A DNA stretch of 22,593 nucleotides from Strongyloides papillosus (Eukaryota > Nematoda > Chromadorea > Rhabditida > Strongyloididae). Shown here one piece after another: positions 1-10,075 of the stretch. A model generated the notes under the pieces. That model searched no databases. It was not told the origin of the DNA and saw only the letters and a list, made by a program, of their open reading frames with translations. The stretch covers positions 1 to 22,593 of the forward strand of contig SRSI01000041.1 in NCBI GenBank assembly GCA_005656395.1, read 5' to 3'. The translations under genes and the position numbers were made by a program. Each line of letters opens with the position of its first letter. The first letter of the stretch is position 1.

Positions 1-419
1 TTAAATACTCTACTTAGACATTATATTAATGAAATGGTTCACCATTTTTACAGTACATCTCACTAAATGTATATAGACGTAGTTAATTTTGCTTAATAAA
101 GTTAACAAAATTTGGTTAAATTTCTTTATTTTTTAGGACATTTTTTCTTATTATCAATGAGAACGTACCATCTTATCATTCTAAATCACCTTAATTTGCC
201 TGATTATCTCTTTTCCGATCTTAATATTTAAAAAAATTAATAACTTAATAGAGGTATATACTACCAAAATGAGTGGTGTGCTTTATCAGTTATTTATGCC
301 TTAGAGATATTCAAAATCTTTAATTTTTTTCTCATTATCACTGGGAAAGTATTGTATAATCATTAAAAACCACTTTATTTTATTATATTATCACTTTTTA
401 TTAACAAAAAAATAATTTC
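1..419. other. A+T-rich intergenic sequence
   Basis: I see no convincing open reading frame, RNA gene or repeat here. The stretch precedes the point (about 420) where similarity to the 3' flanks of astacin copies B and C begins. By position it could hold a decayed remnant of the unknown gene U seen beside those copies, but I could not align any of it. Confidence 0.4.
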
Positions 420-1600
420 AAAAATTACCCTATCGAGGAAGAACAGTACCAAAAGAGTTTGATTTCAATATATCTGGATAACTTATTCTCTCATTTTTAA
501 TGATTTTTTATTTAAATTTATATACCCATGGTTTTCCGCTCTTTTTGTTTTTTACATTTTTTAACGTTATCTAGCACAATTTATTAGAATATGTTAAAAC
601 ACCATGATGACATTAAAATAAAAAGTTATTACATTTATACCAAATTTGATGCTCATGTGAATATTAGATAACTTTTTTTTTCAAAGGTGAATATGGAGTT
701 TTGGCAAATGGATTACATAGATCTAGAAATCTGTAAAATGTTGGTTTTTGAATGTTCGGAAAAAATGAAGAAAGAATTATGAATTGGTCAATAATTGATA
801 AATATTTCAATTTTTCAAATGGAAATTTAAAAGACTGTCAAACTACTTTATATCATACTTCTTAAAAATTTAAAGATTGTCAAAAAAGTAATTAAAAGTT
901 TTTTATAAATATTTTCTTTTTTAATTCGATTGTCAAAATATTAGCTGTAAATTTGTTTTAATTTTTTTTAATTTTACACGTTAATAATTCACTTGGTGAT
1001 TGATTTTTGGAAATATTTATTAATTTAATACAAATAGTAACATTTATTAATATTGTTATGTGTATTCGAAATTTTTGAATTCTTTTTTAAAAAAAAGTAT
1101 TGTATAATGATAGAATTAAAGGCATTTCTATTCAATAAAAATAAAAGTTTTATTTTAATCATTTTTGTTCAATTAAGTAAATATATGTAACCATTATATA
1201 ATTACAAATTTTATTTATGGTATATTTGTCTATAATAAATTAATAAGAATATGATATATAAAGTATGGCTTCTTAAAAGTTTTAAATACCAATTTAAGCT
1301 TGCTTTATATATTTTTTACAATTGTTTTATCTAATTTTATTTGTCTTTTTATCTGAAAAAAGAAGTATATTTTATTCGTTAATGAAGAAAGAAAACATTT
1401 TTTAGTATTTTAAAATAAATGAAGACGTAATGCTCATCTATCTTCAAGATTTTTGACTTCAATTTACATATTTGCTTAAAGAATTTGACTATTATAATTT
1501 AATATCTCGAAAAATAAATTGTACTTTCTTTTTTTTATATTATTGAATAAAAACATAAATTGTATATAATTTTTATTAATGGAGTTTGTTTAGACGAAAA
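420..1600. repeat. Segmental duplication copy A (astacin 3' flank and decayed tail)
   Basis: This stretch aligns by eye with the 3' flank of astacin C (about 5710-6640) and of astacin B (about 2340-3316). Landmarks shared with B include ATACCAATTTAAGCT at about 1288 and 3278, TTTGTCTATAATAAAT at about 1226 and 3217, and a TTTTTTAAAAAAAA tract near 1085 and 3060. Similarity runs about 270 bp past the equivalent of B's stop codon, into sequence matching the CUB-encoding end of B and C. It then fades around 1600, so the rest of that gene copy is deleted or unrecognisable. Copy boundaries are approximate. Confidence 0.6.
1330..1600 (-). pseudogene. Astacin copy A: remnant of CUB-encoding 3' end
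   Basis: By position and base-level similarity this is what remains of a third B/C-type astacin. The segment after TTTTATCTAATTTTAT (about 1325) tracks copy C, including a shared stretch near 1541 versus 6892 beginning TATT(G/A)AATAAAAACA. No reading frame survives on the minus strand for more than a few codons, and the EGF, catalytic and signal-peptide parts cannot be found upstream. It is clearly non-functional. The identification rests wholly on alignment to C and B, not on protein motifs. Confidence 0.45.
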
Positions 1601-1840
1601 TGGCAGAAAGTTTTCCCATTGCAACAGTTTTCTTCGTTAGATCGAATAATTAAAATTATTATTTTAATTTACTAGCGAATTCAAAAATACATTTTTTAGT
1701 TTTATTTTGTTTCATTAATTTAAATATAAATAACAATTAATTAAATAATTATAGATACAATTTTTTTATTCAATTAATTAGATTCTAATATAATGAAAGT
1801 CTTAACGAAATGAAACCATCATTAATTTACTCAAAACGTC

Positions 1841-2289
1841 CTAATACAAAGAATTATACAAATAAAGATATTTCTGTCGAATAGATAGAACATTCTTTTT
1901 GAAATTTCTATAACTTCTTTTTGGCAAAAATAAGAAAGCAGTAAAAATATGTTCATCTCTTGTGTAATCACCAATTCCTATTTTTCAAAATAAATTGACT
2001 TTATATAGCGCTTGCCTACAAAAATCCCACTATTTTAACTATATTCACTGTGAAATTTTTTGTACACCTTCTTAACCATAAAGCTAATTTTTTCTACAAT
2101 ATAAAGTGGCTCGAGATATTCTATATATTTGCTCTCTTTGAACAAAAAAGGTCTATATAAATAGCTGTTTTCAGCCTGAAGGACAGGATAATTTTGAAGT
2201 AGGAAATCTATTTCAAGTGAAGGTACTTCATTATGTTCTCTATATCCATTTGTTTCTGCCGAAAACTTAAAATTTTCTTCCGTGTAGTG
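1841..2289 (-). pseudogene. Unrecognised gene U, fragment beside astacin B
   Basis: A minus-strand frame is open for 84 codons (2289-2035), flanked by stops and lacking an early ATG. Its base and residue composition is clearly coding-like, rich in Glu, Tyr, Phe and Leu. A second open stretch in another frame (about 1986-1841, beginning KIGIGDYTRDEHIF) looks like its continuation after a frameshift or intron. The same pair of segments occurs beside astacin C. Twenty-five ungapped residues around the motif PFLFKE (here) and PILFKE (there) match at about half of positions, so this is a paralogous gene remnant, not chance. I do not recognise the family. No signal peptide, zinc motif or other diagnostic residue is visible. 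It lies about 1 kb downstream of astacin B in the same orientation. Confidence 0.5.
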
Positions 2290-3312
2290 TTAAAAACTTA
2301 TTTATTCTTTTAAAAATTTAAAATTATATGCTCTAAAGCAATAAAAATCACAATGTTTTCATATTCTTGTCTAAATACGATAACACTGAAAAGGTTTGAT
2401 TCTATTACATTTGAATATCTAAGTTCTTGCATTTAATAAATTAATCTTTCTGGATCTAATTTTCTAGAATTTATGGTTTTTTAGTTTTATTCTTTTATTA
2501 TTAATTTACTAGAACATAATTATTATAATATTCTACTATATCACGATGCCATCTGGAGAAAAGATGGTTACATTCATATAATAGTTTATTTTGATATAAA
2601 TAGTATGTAATTTTGAATTTATTACATAATGGAAATATGGTTTTCTGAGACTTAAATTAACAACACCTGGTCATCCTCTAGATGTTAAATTACTGATACC
2701 TAGTTATCTACTTGTTTTGTTTCCTTGAATATTTTAAAAAACGTTGAATGAATTATGCATCGTTTAATATTTATTGAATCTTTCATTTTTTCCAATAGTG
2801 ATTTCAATTGTAGAAAACCTATTATATGTTATAATTGATTAGCAATTCAAAGTTCATAAAAAGAGTAATAAAACAATTTATATAAACATTTTTTAAGTTT
2901 AACTAGGCTTGTTGAAATATTAGCTGTTAATTAATTTAATTTTTTTAAAACTTTACTCGTTGGTAATTTACATAGCAACTGATATTTTACAATGTTTCAT
3001 TAAATAAAGAAAAATATTAATATTTGATGTAATTCGTGTTCAAGTCTTGTGAAACTCTCTTTTAAAAAAAAAGTAAAATATAATGAAACTACTAAAAACA
3101 TTTTTATTCATTCAAAATAAAAGTTGTAGATTAATCATTTTCGTTGAAAAGCCAAATACATGTTGATATTATATAATTAAAATGATTACAGATTTTTAGT
3201 TTCATTTATTATAGATTTGTCTATAATAAATGAATAAGACATAATATATAAAGCATGGTTTGTTAAAAGCCTTAAATACCAATTTAAGCTAAGTTTATAT
3301 ATCTGAAGTTTG

Positions 3313-3318
3313 TTTATT
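3313..3318 (-). terminator. Polyadenylation signal overlapping the astacin B stop codon
   Basis: On the minus strand the stop codon TAA runs directly into AATAAA (TAATAAA). The likely poly(A) signal therefore shares bases with the stop codon, and the 3' UTR would be very short. Such compact ends are compatible with nematode genes. The assignment rests on the hexamer alone. Confidence 0.45.
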
Positions 3319-4506
3319 AGACTTCTTGAATACGAAACTCTAGCATATTTTTTCCTATGTCTGAAAAAGTGAAATATACTTCATTACTTAATGCAGGAAA
3401 AGAAATATTTGTAAGATTTCTACATAAGAAAAGACCTGCTGCACCTTTATCATTACGATATTTAACTTCTAATCCAAAACCATTCTTACAAGCATCTTCC
3501 CTTGATAATGTCAAATTTAATATTTCAAATCTCACTTTCTTTCCATTTTCTCCCTTTACTACATAAGAGCAAAAGGATTGAATATTATTTTTTTCATGAA
3601 TTTCTCTAAATGAGGATATAAAATATATTTGTGTTCTACCACAACTTTCATCGTTGTTTAATATGTGCTGACATTTGTCTCCAGCAAATGGTTTAGGACA
3701 TTGACATTGGTTGCAACCATTTTTAAAATATGCAGAATTTTTACAATCATTCTTTTTTCCACACTTATCACGGCAATATAAATACCACAAACGTTTAATG
3801 TCATTGTAACTAAAAAACTCTGTACGATTTATATTTTCTTCATAATATTGTGACAAGTCAGATAAAAATGTGTATGTTTTTTGTTTGTTCCTACTTCTAA
3901 AGTATGGAGAAGAAAGCATCTTAGAAGAATGGTCAAAACTAGTACTAGCTATAGTTTTGCTGTCATACATTATTTCTTTATAATATCTTTCAAAATCTGA
4001 TTCTAAAATATTTTCTTTCCAAACTTTTACATAAACTCTACTACTTTTACGTGTAATTTCTGGTACTAATCCAAGTGCAAAACCAATGAAAAAAAGTAAT
4101 TCATTAGTATTTTTAGCTACGGTTTTTTTCAGAAACACTGTTGTAGGTTTGTTTATACTGTCAGATAGTTTCACATTATTATTGTTACCATAGTAAAAAT
4201 TAATACCAATTTTTTTAGTTTTCAAATTTTGTTTTCTAAATTTCAAACATATTTTTTTACTTAATTTTGATAATTCACTGTCAATTAATCGAGTTAATTC
4301 AATTCCGAGTTTAGTTGAGACATAGTAATTGACAAATTTTGGGCTGGTGGGATAAGGAGGTGTTTTTGTTGCAGTGAGTTTTGCCGTCTTACTAGACCTT
4401 TGGCTTTTAGCTTCCTAAAATAAAATCATTATTTTTAACATTGATATCTTACATTTGGTAAAACACTTAGCACTGATGTCAAAACTATCAAAAGAGATGG
4501 TTTCAT
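3317..4506 (-). CDS. Astacin-like secreted pseudoprotease B (EGF + CUB), zinc site lost
   Basis: Two exons: 4506-4453 encodes 18 residues of signal peptide (MKPSLLIVLTSVLSVLPN), a 38-nt GTAAGA...TTTTAG intron follows, and 4414-3317 is read in phase 0. The predicted protein is 383 aa. Reading from the TTG at 4246 alone would miss the signal peptide and 56 further residues. The astacin domain is followed by a cysteine-rich EGF-like module (about 232-267) and a CUB domain (about 276-383), the usual Strongyloides layout. The zinc motif HExxHxxGxxH has become FFIGFALGLVP (about 126-136). All three His ligands and the catalytic Glu are gone, while the Gly and following Glu remain. In the Met-turn the Met is kept but the next His is Leu. 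It should be secreted but unable to cleave protein. The frame is intact, so it may have a binding or decoy role (inference), or be a young pseudogene. Confidence 0.8.
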
Positions 4507-5129
4507 TATAGTAAGAAATAAATTAAATAACTAAAATATTCTATTGTATAAATACTTTTTTTAAAATTAAATTACGATCAAGTAAACAAGACTATCAAGT
4601 ACTTAAGTTATTTTATAAAAAAATTGAATAGTTTATTTTTTAAATCAAAAATAAAATGCGTCATTAATTTTGGATTAATATATGTGTTCTATACCCCCGG
4701 CTTACCAAAAAAAGCGTAGGTTGCATGTAAAACAAATATTTTTTTAACTTGTTTTCACTAAAATATTTAAGATATCACATGAATAAATTTTCAATAAAGT
4801 CAAAACACTAATATTTTGATCAGCACAACTTCGTGAAAATAAATTATGAAAATAAAGGTGTTGCACTTCAACATAGCAGCATTATTTTTGCAATTTTTAT
4901 GTTCTCTTCTAAGAAAAAATATAATAGCACAAAAAATACTTTCAAAAAACGTTTTTAAAAAATAACAAATGTTCGAGAATTTAAAATCCAGTAGTATTCC
5001 AAAGTCCGGACATAAGGGATTAAATAAAAAGTGATTAATTATATCCTTTACGATAAGAATCAACTAAGCTGTAGATAAAAAAAATACATTATTTAGGTAA
5101 ATAGAAAGTGCAGAATTTTTAATGAGTAA
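4507..5129. other. 5' flank of astacin B, intergenic
   Basis: A+T-rich sequence upstream of astacin B. It is part of the duplicated unit to roughly 5000, matching the flank of copy C. On the minus strand a TATTTATAC stretch lies about 45 bp upstream of the ATG and could serve as a weak TATA-like element. An 87-codon minus-strand frame at 4800-5063 has no recognisable motif and a composition expected of random A+T-rich DNA. Confidence 0.4.
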
Positions 5130-5225
5130 AAGGATATAAAAATCATACCAATTAAGGAAGAAATGAGTAAGATCTTAGAGATGTCCGAAGAATTTCCTCC
5201 AGGATACATCTACTATTACTATTAA
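5130..5225 (+). other. Orphan C-terminal-exon-like reading frame
   Basis: Thirty-one plus-strand codons are open and end ...EEFPPGYIYYYY then TAA. Composition is unlike the surrounding DNA: several Glu codons and a proline-glycine-aromatic tail. AATAAA-type hexamers follow at about 5242. A stop codon lies directly upstream and no good 3' splice site is visible, so no gene can be assembled. It may be the last exon of a decayed plus-strand gene. I do not recognise the family, and chance cannot be excluded at this length. Confidence 0.25.
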
Positions 5226-5292
5226 TACATTACTTCTACTCAAAATAAAATATTTTAATAAATAATTGTTGTTTTATTTTTAAATAATTATG

Positions 5293-5613
5293 CTATACCT
5301 TGTGGGCCAAAGCGCTTTCACCACTCACATAAACATTAATCCCTATATTTCCTATTTTTTCTAATCATTTGAACATATTTAATAACACTACTTACATGAA
5401 TCCTAGTGTTGCAATTATTATCACTGAGATTGTTTCATGCACATTTTTTAACTGTATGATTAACTTGTTTCAATTTAATAATTGATTGATATCATACAAA
5501 ATTAACTTCTTTAAACAGTATAGGTGTATGTAAACAACTCTTCAAAGCTTGAATTTTAGCAAATTCTTGAAGTAAAGAATCTTCTTTAGGTTGACCTACT
5601 CCATGAAGCTTCC
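5293..5613 (-). pseudogene. Unrecognised gene U, fragment beside astacin C
   Basis: This is the paralogue of the fragment at 1841-2289. A minus-strand frame at 5613-5492 encodes [15 protein letters not shown] and later HTPILFKE, and aligns ungapped with the other fragment over 25 residues (about 13 identical). After a stop, two further short segments in other frames continue the match. One begins KIGNIGINVYVSGESALAHK and ends at 5293, in the position of KIGIGDYTRDEHIF in the B-side copy. The copy is therefore frameshifted at least twice and is non-functional. What the intact gene encoded is unknown to me. It lies about 1 kb downstream of astacin C, as its partner does downstream of B. Confidence 0.5.
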
Positions 5614-5709
5614 TTTATTTATTCTTTTCTGTAAAGACTTTAACAAATCATTCTCTAAAGTATTTGAAACTTATTCTTTCCTTTAAAATCTTTAAAACAA
5701 TCTCTCCAA

Positions 5710-8180
5710 AAAAATTATAACCACAATCCGTCCATACTCATCTTCAAACATTACTACTGAAAAGATTTGACTTCAATATACTTTGATAATTATATTCTCC
5801 TATTTCTAATGATTTTGCATTTTAAGTTACATACCTTGCGATCTTTAACTTCTTTTGGTTTTTTACATTCTTAATATTACCTAACACAATTTATCATAGT
5901 AGGTTATTACATCATTGTGGTATTTGAAAAAAAATTATTTTATTAATACCAAAATAGGTGTTCATGTAAATAATAGGTAATTTTGTGACTTTCTTGCAAA
6001 GATGTATATAATTTTTAGCAAATAAATTATATATGATTGGAAGCCATTTTAATTTTGGTCTTTGAATATATATGAATAATGTAGAAAGAATTTTTCATAG
6101 TTTTATCATTAGTAAATATTTCATTTTTTATAATGGTGACTTCAATAGTGGAAAATCTAATTTATTATTATAATTGATAAAAATTTAAGTTCATTGTAGG
6201 GGTAATCAAACAATTTATATAAACATTTTCTAGTTTAAATTCCCCGAAGAAAAGTGATTTATATATTAATTTTGAATTTCAGATGTATATAATTACTTAT
6301 TAAGTGAGATTTTAAAATATTTCATTAGTACAATATTAATATTTATTACCATCGTTATTGGTGCTAAAAATTTCTAAAGCTTTCATTTGAAAAAATGTAA
6401 AATATATTGACAGTATTAATGGCATTTTTATTCAATCAACATTGAAAGTTGCAAATTATTATTTTTTCTGAATCAGTTTAATTAATATAAAAATTATAAA
6501 ATTCGACTAATTAAAGATTTAATGTTTTATTCAAAATAAATTTACCCATAGTAAATTAATAAGAACAAAATATATTATAAAGTATACCTTTTTAAAAATT
6601 TTAAACATCAATTAATGCTTACTTTTTATGTCTGGAGCTTGTTTTATTTAATTTTATCGAACTTCTTTGATGGAAAACTCTAGCTTTTTATTTTTAGAAA
6701 TATTTAAATAGATTTCATTGGTTTATGTAGTAAATGAAGTAATTTCATCAATTTTATATAAATGAAGTCCTTCTGCACCTTTATTTCTACGATACTCAAC
6801 CATTGAACAAGAATTTTTGGGAAAATCTATTTTTTTGATAATTCTAAATTAACAAGTTTCAATCGCACATTATTTTTTGTTTTTGATTGTATTAAATAAA
6901 AACAAAATGAGTTATTAGTTTTTATTGTTTAATTTTACCATTCAGGAGTCATTAAAAATTCTTGTTTAGAACCACAACGTGATGGATCGTTGTAGTTGCA
7001 TGTACTGATATTTCTCTTCACGAAATGGTTCAGGCATTTACATGTATAATAATTGCTTTTAAAAAATTAACATTATTACAGTTATTCTTTTTTTTTACAT
7101 TTATCACCTCAGCATACATACCATAATCGTTTAATGTCATTGTGACTATAAAATTTAGTAGGATTCACAAATTTTTCATAGTATTTAGATAAGTAAGATG
7201 TAAATTTGTATGTTATATCTCCGTTTATAACTTCCAAAGGAATGACAAGGAAACATCTTAGAATTAAATTCAAAAATAGTATTAGCATATATTTACTTTC
7301 ATACTTTTTTACATTATAATATTTTTCGTAATCTGATTTTATTTTATCTTTTAAAACTTTTACATAAAGAATCCTATTACTAAGTCTTATTTCTGATACT
7401 AATTTAAATGCATAACCAATAAAAAGCAATACATCAATATTTTTGACTATATTCTTTTCAAAATACAATTAACTAGATTTTTTTTCTTATTGGAAATTTT
7501 CGCTTTATTTTAATTATCAGATTTAAAATAAATTTTGGTACTCTTATTTTGTTTATGTTGTCTTTTAAGTCTCAAGCATGTGATCCAATTTAAATTTGAA
7601 AATGCACGATCAATTAAATGAATTGAATTAATCCGAGGTCTTCCGAAACAACATACATGACTGATTTTGTACCGCCAAATTTAGAATGTTTCTTCTTTTC
7701 AGAATATTTATTTTCAACTATCTAAACAAAAACATTATTTTTAGCATTATAGCTTATTTTTGTATAATACTTAGCACAAACATCTAAACAATCAAAAGAA
7801 ATTATTTAATTATAATAAATTAATAAACAAAAAAAATGTAAAATTTCGTTTTATAATTACTTTTTTTAAAGATGAATCATGATAAAGATCAACATGATTA
7901 TTGAATACTTGGATTATTTAAATGAAAAACCTCAAAATTTTATTTTAAAAGTCACAAAAAGATTTTTTAATAATTTTTGGTTAATATATGTGTATCATAC
8001 TTCACTGGACACTTCAAAACAAAATCTGAAGGTTGCTTGTAAAAGAAATAAATTTTTAACTTTTTTCACTAAAATATTTGAGATATCACATGAGTAAATT
8101 TTCAGGAAGTGGAACTATTTTAATTTTATTCAGACAACATCTTAGAAATGGATTATAATTATAATGATAGTTCACTTATT
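5710..8180. repeat. Segmental duplication copy C (unit containing astacin pseudogene C)
   Basis: The 3' flank (5710-6640) aligns with copy A (420-1330) and copy B (2340-3316). The gene body and about 370 bp of 5' flank align with B. Similarity to B fades at about 8180. A and C look closer to each other in parts of the 3' flank (CTAACACAATTTAT versus CTAGCACAATTTAT at about 5880 and 571), which suggests more than one duplication event. Confidence 0.6.
6650..7806 (-). pseudogene. Astacin copy C, pseudogene of the B type
   Basis: Full-length but decayed relative of astacin B. The signal-peptide exon and intron are still readable, but the ATG is gone and the splice donor is ATAAGC where B has GTAAGA. 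An in-frame TAA lies early in the catalytic domain, and a frameshift follows before the surviving frame at 7468-7109. Within that frame the Met-turn region (FNSKMFPCHS) can only be read in another frame, implying two opposite frameshifts flanking it. The EGF and CUB parts (about 7100-6660) carry further stops. The zinc-site equivalent reads LLFIGYAFKLVSEIR, so it lacks the ligands as B does. The active site was therefore lost before B and C separated. Confidence 0.8.
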
Positions 8181-8843
8181 CAAATATTTCTTCTGTAACT
8201 TCTATCAATTCTTCTCGCTGAAAATGTGAAATCAACAGAAATTTTCTCAATTATTATACAAGCAGTAATGCCTAAATTTCTTGCTTTTTTAACTATTCAT
8301 TTAAACTTATTTAGTGACCACTATCTATATTTTACCTACTGTTGTAATTATATTCACCAGAAGCTTGATGTACATTTTCATAATTGCAAGACTAGCTTCT
8401 TTCAATTAATAATTGCATCAAGATATCATAGTATAAAAATTATCTATTCATCAAAACTAGTGCCTATAAACACTATACAAAATGATAATTAAATTACTTA
8501 ATTTTTGTCGTTTTTATACTAACTCTTGTTCGTGATAAAATCCATATTTAAATCTACTACGTGGCTGTACTATTTGAAGAAAAGTCTATTGGATTCATAC
8601 TAAAATCGTTGTTGATGAAAAAAATAAGTGATTTTGTATCTTCTTCTAAAAATAATTTCAGATAGAAAGAGAGGGTAAGTGGTTCTCTACATTAATTTTA
8701 AACATATTTATACAAGTGTAGTTTTTTAATTGAATAAGAGCATTCGTTTTAATTTTGTAATTTTTTAAACAAAATGATTAAGGAAATTTTACTTTTAAGA
8801 ATCCTTAATAATTTATTTTGTGTTATAAAGTTTAAAAAAACAA
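8181..8843. other. Intergenic region downstream of astacin D
   Basis: A+T-rich spacer between the end of the C duplication and the stop codon of astacin D. An 88-codon plus-strand frame at 8226-8492 has no recognisable motif. Around 8560-8640 there is weak similarity to the shared astacin 3' flank (compare about 5910-5960), too faint to call another copy. Confidence 0.35.
8812..8817 (-). terminator. Polyadenylation signal of astacin D
   Basis: AATAAA on the minus strand about 27 nt beyond the TAA stop at 8846-8844. It fits the ancestral 3' end of the now broken astacin D gene. Confidence 0.4.
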
Positions 8844-10075
8844 TTAGAACGGTGCTTCAATATTTTTCTTATACTTTTTCCCTACTTTATTATAAACGCC
8901 ACCCATTGAAGATTTTTTAAATGATGATGGTCGATATGATTTTGAAACAGCTTTGTAATTCAATGTAACACGATTTTTAATTTTATTGCTTCTATAATGA
9001 AGTATCACATGAATATTACGAGATATAACTAAAATGTCCGATATATCATTACAATGTAATGCTCAGTAACTGATTTGCCTTTCCACTATTTTATTTCAAG
9101 ACCATTACATCATAGCAAAGGTTTTAAAATTTGAATTAAAAGAGGCAGATACAATCTTTATTGCAGTTTTTTTTTATGATTCTGTTAAGAAATTATATAA
9201 ACAATCTCGCAAACCTCGACCTTCAAAATTCTATATCATATTTTTTGCAATGTATTGTGTTCTTCTACATATTGGTGATGATGGGACCATAATTTTACAA
9301 TCTTGATCAACGAATCCATCAATACATTTTACAACGGTTACAATCATTGGGGCCTTGAAATGCATAATTGTAGTTAACAATTTTATTTTGCAAATCGTAT
9401 TACAATAATATTTATTTAGTGTTTTAACATCATTTAATGACATTTTTAATTTGTACCCTGGTGTCATACCATACAATCTATCATAAGGAATCATTGTTTT
9501 TTAAAGGCTTAAAGAGGCAAAATCTAAACAGTAATGAAGAACGGAGCCAAAATCATATGGAACTTGAAAGACATGGGAATCTTTTTTGGAATATTTTGTG
9601 AACTGAGATATAAGATGAGGGTTAGTATTTTGGTATAAAATTTCTACAAATTTATCTATATCAAATCTGAAATGCTCGTGGCTAAAGCCTAAAGCATGCA
9701 ACGTTTCATGATAAATTTGTCCATATTTGACGCAATATAGACCAATACTTATATTTTGCCAAGAATCTGTTTCTACTTTCCCCACATTATTGCTGCAATT
9801 TGTTCCATAATAATATCACAATCCAACTACTCCAGAAGTAGGTGATGTATACTTTTGAAAACGAATGCATGAATCTCGTTGAAAAAATTCAATAACTTCT
9901 TCAATGCCTTCTACGTTTACATGTCTATCAATAAAATATGGTATTGGAAGAGACCATCTATATCTTAAATCGAATGAAACTTTGCACTTTATTCTATCGA
10001 TATTAAGACAAAACTTAATATAGTTTGCCATTTTTAATAACAAGTTAGTGATTAGCTTTCCAAATATTGCCAATT
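8844..10075 (-). pseudogene. Astacin metallopeptidase D (EGF + CUB + basic tail), broken; zinc site intact
   Basis: The start of the catalytic domain is recognisable (RYRWSLPIPYFIDR). The zinc motif HETLHALGFSHEHFRFDID (near 9680) keeps all three His and the Glu. In the Met-turn SVLHY, Leu replaces Met. One frame is interrupted by TGA at 9818-9816 and TAA at 9503-9501. The EGF part needs two compensating frameshifts around 9330-9390, one at an A-run. The CUB domain (about 9230-8940) has more stops and shifts, then reads cleanly into a tail rich in Lys and Ser ending ...IEAPF at 8846. No signal-peptide exon was found upstream. Single-base lesions spread over the gene suggest recent loss of an active secreted protease. 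It differs from B and C in its active site and its C-terminal tail. Confidence 0.75.

Larger units (their letters stand above)
2340..5000. repeat. Segmental duplication copy B (unit containing intact astacin B)
   Basis: This is the best-preserved unit of the array. It comprises the 3' flank (2340-3316), astacin B (3317-4506) and about 400 bp of 5' flank. The 5' flank aligns with that of copy C: the CACTAAAATATTT(A/G)AGATATCACATGA segment is at about 4757 here and about 8065 there. The gene U fragment at 1841-2289 belongs to the same repeating order. The offset between corresponding points of B and C is about 3.3 kb. Confidence 0.6.

Noticed and set aside
1809..1884. Plus-strand ATGAAACCATC resembling the start of astacin B's signal peptide
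   Set aside because: Only about 11 bases match, it is on the opposite strand, no hydrophobic stretch follows, and it stops after 25 codons.
3357..3566. 69-codon plus-strand frame
   Set aside because: It is the antisense of the CUB-encoding end of astacin B, with no independent motif.
4244..4246. TTG as the start of astacin B
   Set aside because: The frame continues upstream for 56 codons to a good 3' splice site, and an ATG signal-peptide exon fits before it, so TTG is an artefact of the stop-to-start search.
4800..5063. 87-codon minus-strand frame
   Set aside because: Low-complexity, hydrophobic composition expected of A+T-rich DNA; partly within the duplicated 5' flank and not kept open in copy C.
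5288..5345. Plus-strand frame LVGQSAFTTHININPY, looked conserved
   Set aside because: The minus strand of the same bases aligns with the second block of gene U beside astacin B, which explains the coding-like look better.
7879..8097. 72-codon plus-strand frame
   Set aside because: Lies in the 5' flank of pseudogene C; the matching flank of B is not open, so it is chance.
8226..8492. 88-codon plus-strand frame
   Set aside because: No recognisable motif, splice context or conserved copy; composition is random-like.
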